The notes under the pieces: model-generated
The model's database searches: none
What the model saw: the letters and a program-made list of their open reading frames with translations, nothing else
Told to the model about the DNA's origin: nothing
Assembly (NCBI GenBank): GCA_029817715.1
Contig: JARUPY010000607.1
Location: 7,130,001-7,194,000, forward strand
Reading direction: 5' to 3'
DNA length: 64,000 bases
Source of the DNA: Melastoma dodecandrum
Taxonomy: Eukaryota; Streptophyta; Magnoliopsida; Myrtales; Melastomataceae
Position numbers and translations under genes: made by a program
Shown here: positions 21,525 to 32,699 of the stretch, piece by piece
Numbering within the stretch: the stretch's first letter is position 1
How the letters are laid out: each line of letters opens with the position of its first letter

Positions 21525-23204
21525 TGTTAGTTTTAGGGCGCAGCGGAAATATAAAATAAACTTTTGTGTCCAAAATTAAAAGATCCCTCATAGTACGTAT
21601 AAGATTTTATGATAAACAGAAATAAAACTTACCCGGAAACTGTACTTCAATATTCCGGTAAACCAAACCAAGGTCGCGAATGAGCAAGAGCCCCACATGT
21701 GACTCCTCTAGCGGTATCTACTCGCACACGATCACGAACCTCTCGACGATCCTGTAGGTGCTAGCCTCATGGATCGACGAATGACTTTCAGAAGCAAAAT
21801 CACTCAGACCTCTAATTTCTTTTTGCGGTTTTTTCTTTTCCTATTATGTCCTCTCAGGACCAACGATACGCTCTATCTCCCAATCTAAGTGTTATCTGAC
21901 AAACCCCTCCCATCCCATTAAATTTCTTGCCTTAAAAGAAAAATCTTACGTTTCATTTGTAAAATAATCCAAATGATAGTAACGACAATATAATAATTAA
22001 TAAATATATAAATTTAACCGAAAATCCACAAGGGTTAAATTAAATTATTTAACCGTTAAAACAAAACTGTATATGTATGAATTCAAATAATTTGATTAAA
22101 TATTATTTTCTTAAATAAAATATCCAGGATATAAAATCTAAACAATATTAAATGTTTATTTCATATCCTTTATTTAATATAATACCGCTCGAATAAATCC
22201 ATATTCGATCTTGGTCTATTTATTTGCTTCCGATATTTCAGAATAAATTAATAATCTAATTAATTCTAATTTTGAAATAATAAAATTATTAATTTTAGTA
22301 TCCACTAAAATAATTAACAATATAATGTTCGTGTCGACGTGCTATGCGTGCGACCCTCTAGGTCCTATACACGAAGGTAGTGTATATCCATACACAAACT
22401 ATGGTAACCATCTAGTAACAGTTTTTAGTCTCCCAAAGTGTTAGGATAATGATCATACATCATAAACTACTATGAACCGATTACTATTTAATTCAATTTC
22501 TTCATATAACCGACATCCCAATTAATTCGGCGCAAAAATACATCATCACCAAATTAATTGTTTTACTTAATTACCAAGATATAATAAACTCACTTGAATG
22601 TAAAACATTCCTTCCATGGCCATGGATTTTAGAGCCACTAATATCTCTATCAAGTAGCCTAGACGTCACCTCTATAATCCAAGAGAGCGATGAATCCTAT
22701 ATTGACTCAACACTATTCTCTCTACGCTTTGTCACACACCCAACAATCGTATTACTCAGAATCCGGTAAAAGACTGCTTTTAACGACGTCAAAGTGCGCA
22801 AACTCCACGCATAGAATAAATGAAGGTCTCAAGTCAAAAGATCACTTACCCTCGTCCATAAAGAGGATTTGACCAATGATGTTCAATATGTGGTATTCTC
22901 TTAAACGGGTCGTGTCCAGTAACCCTAAACTCAGGGTACCCCTAAGTATAACTTAGATATACAATCTCTCGGTCTATCTTTACCTCAGTTATACTCAACG
23001 ATGATCTAGATGTTCATGTCCCTTCTAAGCATCTATCTGATCACGGACTATTTCAGATTAATATACTCATTAATCTGTGTGACTTTATCATTAATAATTT
23101 TACGTGCAGAAAAGTAAAATAATTAATGACAAATACTGGCATTTATTAATTATTTATCCACAAATACAATAAAGTGTTTTGGCACATAAGTGCATACTCT
23201 AACA
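21525..23204 (-). repeat. 5' LTR of copia element 2
   Basis: It pairs with 14394-16086, with ends TGTTAG and CTAACA, and is followed by the second AGTGG. Confidence 0.92.
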
Positions 23205-23209
23205 AGTGG
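23205..23209. repeat. Target-site duplication of copia element 2, right copy (AGTGG)
   Basis: Identical to 14389-14393. Confidence 0.9.
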
Positions 23210-23432
23210 CTGAAATAAATGGTGTAAAATCTATGGCCCAAGAAGGGACATGGGATGGCATATACCTTCATCTCACAGTAGGTGAAATGATGGTAGGTAA
23301 GATGATATTAATATGGGTGAACTTTGTTGATTACACTTCTTTAATGGTCACGACCTTTACAAATGCCATTTTGAATTGCAAACGGGACTGTGCTTCTCAT
23401 TATCTAGATTTTGGCTATTCGATTACGCAGGT

Positions 23433-23970
23433 ATGGAGAAAGGAAGTTTGACAAAAATTCTCCAGATAGTGATAAACATGACGGAAGAACACCTTCTGGA
23501 GTTGCCGTTTGATTCCGTGGAAGACGTCGGAGAGTTTTACAAGATTTATGGGACAGTTCATGGATTCTCAGTTAGGAAACAAGACTACAAGCAGCGGAAA
23601 AATGGCGATGTATAATGCAGAAGTGGGTATGTTCACGCAAAGGGCAAGCTAGGAAAAGGAGTGAAGCGTCTATTAATGTTTGTCACAGGGTGTATGGCAG
23701 GGTGAGCTGTCCGGGCGAGTAAAAATACCTGTAGAGGCCATTGGGCGGTGGACCGTGTCGTCCGTCAAAACAGAGTACAATCACGACTGTTACAAGTAGG
23801 TTAAAGTACTTTATGCGCAAATAGCGGCAGATCTTGGACGAGGATATGGTTGCGGTACGTCGAATGCTATATGTCGGTTTTAGGCAGTGTGACATCATGA
23901 GTTTACTTGTTCCTATTTCTGGCGACGTGATCGCGCTGGATTGCTCATGAAACATATATATAATCGAAAC
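23433..23970 (+). pseudogene. FAR1-type DNA-binding domain pseudogene, cut off by the satellite
   Basis: A frame from ATG 23433 (possible acceptor ACGCAG just before) reads MEKGSLTKILQIV, then LPFDSVEDVGEFYKIYGTVH and GFSVRKQDYKQRKNGDV, and stops. Other frames continue the same domain: MQKWVCSRKGQ, EASINVCHRVYGRVSCP, then RVKIPVEAIGRWTVSSVKTE and YNHDCYK, then MVAVRRMLYVGFRQCDIMSL and finally GLLMKHIYNRN at 23965. This order (FYKIY...GFSVRK...KWVCSR...GRWTVSSV...NHD...CDIMS...IYN) is the FAR1/FHY3 WRKY-GCM1-type zinc domain, shared by light-signalling factors and the Mutator-like transposases they derive from. At least four frameshifts or stops kill it. The homology ends where the satellite begins. 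Confidence 0.8.
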
Positions 23971-26900
23971 CATTCGACGTTCGGGTCCCTTTCGTTGCAC
24001 AATGAGGCACCCCGCGCACAACTTACGCAAAGTTGTGCATCGCACATGTTCCGGTCCTTGGTGCTTTCGAACTTGCATTTTTCGAAGCCTAAATGATCCC
24101 CAAATGTTTCCGAAACTATTCAACATTGGAACTCTACATTGGACGTTTGGGTCCCTTTCGTTGCACAATGAGGGACCCCGCGCTCCACTTACGGAAAGTT
24201 CTGCATCCAGCATGCTCCGAAAATTGGTGCTTCCGAACTTGCATTTTCCGAAGCCTAAATGATCCCCAAATGTTTCCAAAACAAGTCAAAATTAGAGTTC
24301 TACATTCGAAATTCGGGTACCTTTCGTTGCACCAATGAGGAACCACGCACACAACTTTTGGAAAGTTGTGCAACCCGCATGCTCCGAACGTTGGTACTTC
24401 CGAACTTGCATTTTCCGAAGCCTAAATGATTCCCAAATGTTTCGGAAACTATTCAAAATTAGTGTTCCACATTGGACATTCGGCTCCCTTTCGTTGCACC
24501 AATGAGGAACCCCCCGCACAACTTTTGGAATGTTGTGCATCCCGCAAGCTCCGAACCTTGGTGCTTCCGAACTTGCATTTTCCGAAGCCTAAATGATCCC
24601 CAAATGTTTCCCAAACTATTCAAAATTGGAGTTCCACATTGGACATTCGGGTCCTTTTCGTTGCACAATGAGGGACCCCGCGCACAACTTACGGAAAGTT
24701 GTACATCCCGCATGCTCCGAACCTTGGTGCTTCCGAACTTGCATTTTCCAAAGCCTAAATGATCCCCAAATGTTTCCCAAACTATTCAAAATTGGAGTTC
24801 TACAATGAACATTCGGGTCCCTTTCGTTGCACAATGAGGAACCCCGCGCACAACTTTTGGAAAGTTGTGCATCCCGCATGCTCCGAACCTTGGTGCTTCC
24901 GAACTTGCATTTTCCGAAGCCTAAATGATCCCCAAATGTTTCCCATACTATTCGAAATTGGAGTTCTACATTTGACATTCGGGTCCCTTTCGTTGCACAA
25001 TGAGGAAACCCCGCGCACAACTTACGCAAAGTTGTGCATCCCGCATGCTCCGAACTTTCGTGCTTCCGAACTTGCATTTTCCGATGCCTAAATGATCCCC
25101 AAATGTTTCCCAAACTATTCAAAATTGGAGTTCTACATTCGACATTCGGGTCCCTTTCGTTGCACAATGAAGAACCCCGCGCACAACTTACGGAAACTTG
25201 TGCATCCCGCATGCTCCGAAACATGGTGCTTTCGAACTTGCATTTTCCGAAACCTTAATGATCCCCAAATGTTTCCCAAACTATTCAAAATTGGTGTTCT
25301 ACATTGGACATTCGGGTCCCTTTCGTTGCACAATGAGGAACCCCGCGCACAACTTACGCAAAGTGGTGTATCCCGCATGCTCCGAACGTGCATTTCCCGA
25401 AGCCTAAATGATCCCCAAATGTTTCCCAAACTATTGAAAATTGGAGTTCTACATTGGACAATTGGGTCCCATTCTTTGCACAATGAGGAACCCCGCGCAC
25501 AACATACGCAAAGTTGTGCATCCCGCATGCTCCGAAGCTTGGTGCTTCCGATCTTGCATTTTCCGAAGGGTAAATGATCCCCAAATATTTCCCGAACTAT
25601 TCAAAACTAGAGTTCTACATTCGACATTCGGGTCCCTTTCGTTGCACAATGAGGAACCCCGCGCACAACTTACGCAAAGTTGTGCATCCCGCATGCTCCG
25701 AACCTTGGTGCTTCCGAACTTGCATTTTCCGAAGCCTAAATGATCCCCAAATGTTTCCCAAACTATTCAAAATTGGAGTTCTACATTCGACATTCGGGTC
25801 CCTTTCGTTGCACAATGAGGAACCCCGCGCACAACTTACGCAAAGTTGTGCATCCCGCATGCTCCGAACCTTGGCGCTTCCGAACTTGCATTTTCTAAAG
25901 CCTAAATGATCCCCAAATGTTTCCCAAAGTATTCAAAATTGGAGTTCTACATTGGACATTCGGGTCCCTTTCGTTGCACAATGAGGAACCCCGCGCACAA
26001 CTTTTGGAAAGTTGTGCATCCCGCATGCTCCGAACCTTGGTGCTTCCGAACTTGCATTTTCCGAAGCCTAAATGATCCCCAAATGTTTCCCAAACTATTC
26101 AAAATTGGAGTTCTACATTGGACATTCGGGTCCCTTTCGTTGCACAATGAGGAGCCCCGCGCACAACTTTTTGTTGTGCATCCCGCATGCTCCGAATCTT
26201 GGTGCTTCCGAACAAGCATTTTCCGAAAACGAAATGAGCCCCAAATGTTTCCCAAACTATTCGAAATTGGAGTTCTACATTTGACATTCGGGTCCCTTTC
26301 GTTGCACAATGAGGAACCCCGCGCACACCATACGCAAAGTTGTGCATCCCGCATGCTCCGAACCTTGGTGCTTCCGAACTTGCATTTTCCGAAGCCTAAA
26401 TGATCCCCAAATGTTTCCCAAACTATTCAAAATTGGAGTTCTACATTGGACATTCGGGTCCCTTTCGTTGCACAATGAGGAACCCCGCGCACAACTTATG
26501 CAAAGTGGTGCATCCCGCATGCTCCGAACCTTGGTGCTTCCGAACTTGCATTTTCCGTAGCATAAATAATCTCCAAATGTTTCCCAAACTATTCAAAATT
26601 GGAGTTCTACATTCGACATTCGGGTCCCTTTCGCTGCACAATGAGGGACCCCGTGCACAACCTACGCAAAGTTGGGCATCCGGCATGCTCCGAAGCGTCG
26701 TGCTTCCGAACTTGCATTTTCCGAAGCCTAAATGATCCCCAAATGTTTCACAAACTATTCGAAATTGAAGTACTACATTCGACATTCGGGTCCCTTTTGT
26801 TGCACAACGAAGGACCCCGCGCACAACTTACGGAAAGTTGTGCATCCCCCATGTTCCGAACCTTGGCGCTTCCGAACATGCCTTATCCGAAGCCTAAATG

Positions 26901-27100
26901 ATCCCCAAATGTTTCCCAAACTATTGAAAATTGGAGTTCTACATTGGACATTTGGGTCCCTTTCTTTGCACAATGAGGAACCCCGCGCACAACTTACGCA
27001 ATGTTGTGCATCCCGCATGCTCCGAAGCTTGGTGCTTCCGATCTTGCATTTTCCGAAGCGTAAATGATCCCCAAATGTTTCCCAAACTATTCAAAATTAG
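23971..27100 (+). repeat. Left-edge block of the satellite: diverged monomers
   Basis: The first ~19 monomers differ most from the typical unit. Common changes here are GGACCCC for GAACCCC, CATTGGAC for CATTCGAC, CACCAATGAGG for CACAATGAGG, and the TTTTGG dyad variant. Two monomers are shortened (around 25385 and 26168). Diverged edge monomers are what unequal exchange predicts at an array border. Confidence 0.75.
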
Positions 27101-30100
27101 AGTTCTACATTCGACATTCGGGTCCATTTCGTTGCACCAATGAGAAACCCCACGCACAACTTACGCAAAGTTGTGCATCCCGCATGCTCCGAACCTTGGT
27201 GCTTCCGAACTTGCATTTTCCGAAGCCTAAATGATCCCCAAATGTTTCCCAAACTATTCAAAATTGGAGTTCTACATTTGACATTCGGGTCCCTTTCGTT
27301 GCACAATGAGGAACCCCGCGCACAACTTACGCAAAGTTGTGCATCCCGCATGCTCCGAACCTTGGTGCTTCCGAACTTGCATTTTCCGAAGCCTAAATGA
27401 TCCCCAAATGTTTCCCAAACTATTCAAAATTGGAGTTCTACATTCGACATTCGGGTCCCTTTCGTTGCACAATGAGGAACCCCGCGCACAACTTACGGAA
27501 ACTTGTGCATCCCGCATGCTCCGAACCTTGGTGCTTCCGAACTTGCATTTTCCGAAGCCTAAATGATCCCCAAATGTTTCCCAAACTATTCAAAATTGGA
27601 GTTCTACATTTGACATTCGGGTCCCTTTCGTTGCACAATGAGGTTCCCCGCGCACAACTTACGCAAAGTTGTGCATCCCGCATGCTCCGAACCTTGGTGC
27701 TTCCGAACTTGCATTTTCCGAAGCCTAAATGATCCCCAAATGCTTCCCAAACTATTCAAAATTGGAGTTCTACATTTGACATTCGGGTCCCTTTCGTTGC
27801 ACAATGAGGAACCCCGCGCACAACTTACGCAAAGTTGTGCATCCCGCATGCTCCGAACCTTGGTGCTTCCGAACATGCATTTTCCGAAGCCTAAATGATC
27901 CCCAAATGCTTCCCAAACTATTCAAAATTGGAGTTCTACATTTGACATTCGGGTCCCTTTCGTTGCACAATGAGGAACCCCGTGCACAACTTACGCAAAG
28001 TTGTGCATCCCGCATGCTCCGAACCTTGGTGCTTCCGAACTTGCATTTTCCGAAGCCTAAATGATCCCCAAATGTTTCCCAAACTATTCAAAATTGGAGT
28101 TCTACATTCGACATTCGGGTCCCTTTCGTTGCACAATGAGGAACCCCGCGCACAACTTACGCAAAGTTGTGCATCCCGCATGCTCCGAACCTTGGTGCTT
28201 CCGAACTTGCATTTTTCGAAGCCTAAATGATCCCCAAATGTTTCCCAAACTATTCAAAATTGGAGTTCTACATTGAACATTCGGGTCCCTTTCGTTGCAC
28301 CAAGGAGGAACCCCGCGCACAACTTACGGAAACTTGTGCATCCCGCATGCTCCGAACCTTGGTGCTTCCGAACTTGCATTTTCCGAAGCCTAAATGATCC
28401 CCAAATGTTTCCCAAACTATTCAAAATTGGAGTTCTACATTGGACATTCGGGTCCCTTTCGTTGCACAATGAGGAACCCCGCGCACAACTTTTGGAAAGT
28501 TGTGCATCCCGCATGCTCCGAACCTTGGTGCTTCCGAACTTGCATTTTCCGAAGCCTAAATGATCCCCAAATGTTTCCAAAACTATTCAAAATTGGAGTT
28601 CTACATTCGACAATCGGGTCCCTTTCGTTGCACAATGAGGAACCCCGCGCACAACTTTTGCAAAGTTGTGCATCCCGCATGCTCCGAACCTTGGTGCTTC
28701 CGATCTTGCATTTTCCGAAGCCTAAATGATCCCCAAATGTTTCCCAAACAATTCAAAATTGGAGTTCCACATTGGACATTCTGGTCCCTTTCGTTGCACA
28801 ATGAGGGACCCCGCGCACAACTTATGGAAAGTTGAACATCCCGCATGCTCCGAACCTTGGTGCTTCCGATCTTGCATTTTCCGAAGCCTAAATGATCCCC
28901 AAATGTTTCCCAAACTATTCAAAATTGGAGTTCTACATTCGACATTCGGGTCCCTTTCGTTGCACAATGACGAACCCCGCGCACAACTTACGCAAGGTTG
29001 TGCATCCCGCATGCTCCGAACCTTGGTGCTTCCGAACTTGCATTTTCCGAAGCCTAAATGATCCCCAAATGTTTCCCAAACTATTCAAAATTGGAGTTCT
29101 ACATTTGACATTCGGGTCCCTTTCGTTGCACAATGAGGAACCCCGCGCACAACTTATGCAAAGTTGTGCATCCCGCATGCTCCGAACCTTGGTGCTTCCG
29201 AACTTGCATTTTCCGAAGCCTAAATGATCCCCAAATGTTTCCCAAACTATTCAAAATTGGAGTTCTACATTTGACATTCGGGTCCCTTTCGTTGCACAAT
29301 GAGGAACCCCGCGCACAACTTACGGAAAGTTGTGCATCCCGCATGCTCCGATCGTTGGTGCTTCCGAACCTGCATTTTCCAAAGCCTAAACGATTCCCAA
29401 ATGTTTAACAAACTAATCAAAATTGGAGTTCTAGATTTGACATTCACGTCCCTTCCCTTGCACATTGTGGATCCCCGCGCACAATTTACGCAAAGTTGTG
29501 CATCCCGCATGCAACGAACCTTGGTGCTTCCGAACTTGCATTTTTCGAAGCGTAAAAGATCCCCAAATGTTTCCCAAACAATTCAAAATTTGAGTTCTAC
29601 ATTTGACATTAGGGTCCCTTTCGTTGCACAATGAGGAACCCCGCGCACAACTTATGCAAAGTTGTGCATCCCGCATGCTCCGAACCTTGGTGCTTCCGAA
29701 GTTGTATTTTCCGAAGCCTAAATGATCCCCAAATGTTTCCCAAACTATTCAAAATTGGAGTTCTGCATTAGACATTCGGGTTCCTTTGGTTGCACAATGA
29801 GGAATCCCGCGCACAACATACGGAAAGTGGTGCATCCTGCATGCTCCGAATCTTGGTGCTTTCGAACATGCATTTTCTGAAGCCTAAATGATCCCCAAAT
29901 GTTTCCCAAACTATTCAAAATTGGAGTTCTACATTTGACATTCGGGTTCCTTTCGTTGCACAATGAGGAACCCCGCGCACAACTTACGCAAAGTTGTGCA
30001 TCCCGCATGCTCCGAACCTTGGTGCTTCCGAACTTGCATTTTCCGAAGCCTAAATGATCCCCAAATGCTTCCCAAACTATTCAAAATAGGAGTTCAACAT

Positions 30101-32699
30101 TTTACATTCGGGTCCCTTTCGTTGCACAATAAGGAACCCCGCGCACAACTTACGCAAAGTTGTGCATCCCGCATGCTCCGAACCTTGGTGCTTCCGAACT
30201 TGCATTTTCCGAAGCCTAAATGATCTCCAAAAGCTTCCCAAACTAATCTAAATTGTAGTTCTACATTTGACATTCGGGTCCCTTTTGTTGCAAAATGAGG
30301 AACCCCGCGCACAACTTACGCAAAGTTGTGCATCCCGCATGCTCCGAACCTTGGTGCTTCCGAACTTGCATTTTCCGAAGCCTAAATGATCCCCAAATGC
30401 TTCCCAAACTATTCAAAATTGGAGTTCTACATTTGACATTCGGGTCCCTTTCGTTGCACAATGAGGAACCCCGCGCACAACTTACGCAAAGTTGTGCATT
30501 CCGCATGCTCCGAACCTTGATGCTTCCGAACTTGCATTTTCCGACGCCTAAATGATCCCCAAATGTTTCCCAAACTATTCAAAATTGGAGTTCTACATTT
30601 GACATTCGGGTCCCTTTCGTCGCACAATGAGGAACCCCGCGCACAACTTACGCAAGGTTGTGCATCCCGCATGCTCCGAACCTTGGTGCTTCCGAACTTG
30701 CATTTTCCGAAGTCTAAATGATCCCCAAATGCTTCCCAAACTATTCAAAATTGGAGTTCTACATTTGACATTCGGGTCCCTTTCGTTGCACGATGAGGAA
30801 CCCCGCGCACAACTTACGCAAAGTTCTGCATCCCGCATGCTCCGAACCTTGGTGCTTCCGAACTTGCATTTTCCGAAGCCTAAATGATCCCCAAACGTTT
30901 ACCAAACTATTCAAAATTGGAGTTCTACATTTGACATTCGGGTCCCTTTCGTTGCACAATGAGGAACCCCGCGCACAACTTACGCAAGGTTGTGCATCCC
31001 GCATGCTCCGAACCTTAGTGCTTCCGAACCTGCATTTTCCGAAGCCTAAATGATCTCCAAATGCTTCCCAAACTATTCAAAATTGGAGTTCTACATTCGA
31101 CATTCGGGTCCCTTTCGTTGCACAATGAGGAACCCCGCGCACAACTTACGCAAGGTTGTGCATCCCGCATGCTCCGAACCTTGGTGCTTCCGAACTTGCA
31201 TTTTCCGAAGCCTAAATGATCCCCAAATGCTTCCCAACCTATTCAAAATTGGAGTTCTACATTTGACATTCGGGTCCCTTTCGTTCCACAATGAGGAACC
31301 CCGCGCACAACTTACGCAAAGTTGTGCATCCCGCATGCTCCGAACCTTAGTGCTTCCGAACTTGCATTTTCCGAAGCCTAAATGATCCCCAAATGCTTCC
31401 CAAACTATTCAAAATTGGAGTTCTACATTTGACATTCGGGTCCCTTTCGTTGCACAATGAGGAACCCCGCGCACAACTTACGCAAAGTTGTGCATCCCGC
31501 ATGCTCCGAACCTTGGTGCTTCCGAACTTGCATTTTCCGAAGCCTAAATGATCCCAAAATGCTTCCCAAACTATTCAAAATTGGAGTTCTACATTTGACA
31601 TTCGGGTCCCTTTCGTTGCACAATGAGGAACCCCGCGCACAACTTATGCAAAGTTGTGCATCCCGCATGCTCCGAACCTTGGTGCTTCCGAACTTGCATT
31701 TTCCGAAGCCTAAATGATCCCCAATTGCTTCCCAAACTATTCAAAATTGGAGTTCTACATTTGACATTCCGGACCCTTTCGTTGCACAATGAGGAACCCC
31801 GCGCACAACTTACGCAAAGTTGTGCATCCCGCATGCTCCGAACCTTGGTGCTTCCGAACTTGCATTTTCCGAAGCCTAAATGACCCCCGAATGTTTCCCA
31901 AACTATTCAAAATTGGAGTTCTACATTCGACATTCGGGTCCCTTTCGTTGCACAATGAGGAACCCCGTGCACAACTTACGCAAAGTTGTGCATCCCGCAT
32001 GCTCCGAACCTTGGTGGTTCCGAACTTGCATTTTCCTAAGCCTGAATGTTCCCCAAAGGTTTCCCAACCTATTCAAAATTGGAGTTCTAAATTCGACATT
32101 CGGGTCCCTTTCGTTGCACAATGAGGAAACCCGAGCACAACTTACGCAAAGTTGTGCATCCCGCATTCTCCGAACCTTGGTGCTTCCGAACTTGCATTTT
32201 TCGAAGCCTAAATGATCCCCAAATGTTTCCGAAACTATTCAAAATTGGAGTACTACATAATGAGGGACCCAGCGCACAACTTACGGAAAGTTCTGCATCC
32301 CGCATGCTCCGAACCTTGGTGCTTCCGAACTTGCATTTTCCGAAGCCTAAATGTTACCCAAAGGTTTCCCAAACTATTCAAATTTGGAGTTCTACATTGG
32401 ACATTTGGGTCCCTTTCGTTGCACAATGAGGGACCCCGCGCACAACTTACGGAAAGTTGTACATCCCGCATGCTCCGAACGTTGGTGCTTCCGAACTTGC
32501 ATTTTCCGAAGCCTAAATGATCCCCAAATGTTTCCCAAACAATTCAAAATTAGAGTTCTACATTCGACATTCGGGTCCCTTTCGTTGCACAATGAGGAAC
32601 CCCGCGCACAACTTACGGAAAGTGGTACATCCCGCATGCTCCGAACGTTGGTGGTTCCGAACTTGCATTTTCCGAAGCCTAAATCATCCCCAAATGTTT

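Larger units (their letters stand above)
14394..23204 (-). mobile_element. Ty1/copia retrotransposon, element 2, structurally complete but inactivated
   Basis: This 8811-bp element has LTRs of 1693 bp (14394-16086) and 1680 bp (21525-23204), both with TGTTAG...CTAACA ends. It has a perfect 5-bp target duplication AGTGG, a primer-binding site, a polypurine tract and the gag-PR-INT-RT-RH order on the minus strand. By eye the two LTRs differ at about two dozen positions in their first ~265 bp, so the insertion is not recent. Catalytic residues are lost in integrase and reverse transcriptase, and several stops break the frame. Confidence 0.93.

Noticed and set aside
14394..23204. Reading the two 1.7-kb repeats as a segmental duplication
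   Set aside because: TGTTAG/CTAACA ends, primer site, polypurine tract and perfect AGTGG flanks show them to be LTRs of one element.
23433..23970. Functional FAR1/FHY3 transcription factor gene
   Set aside because: Several frameshifts and stops break the domain, and the gene is cut off by the satellite.
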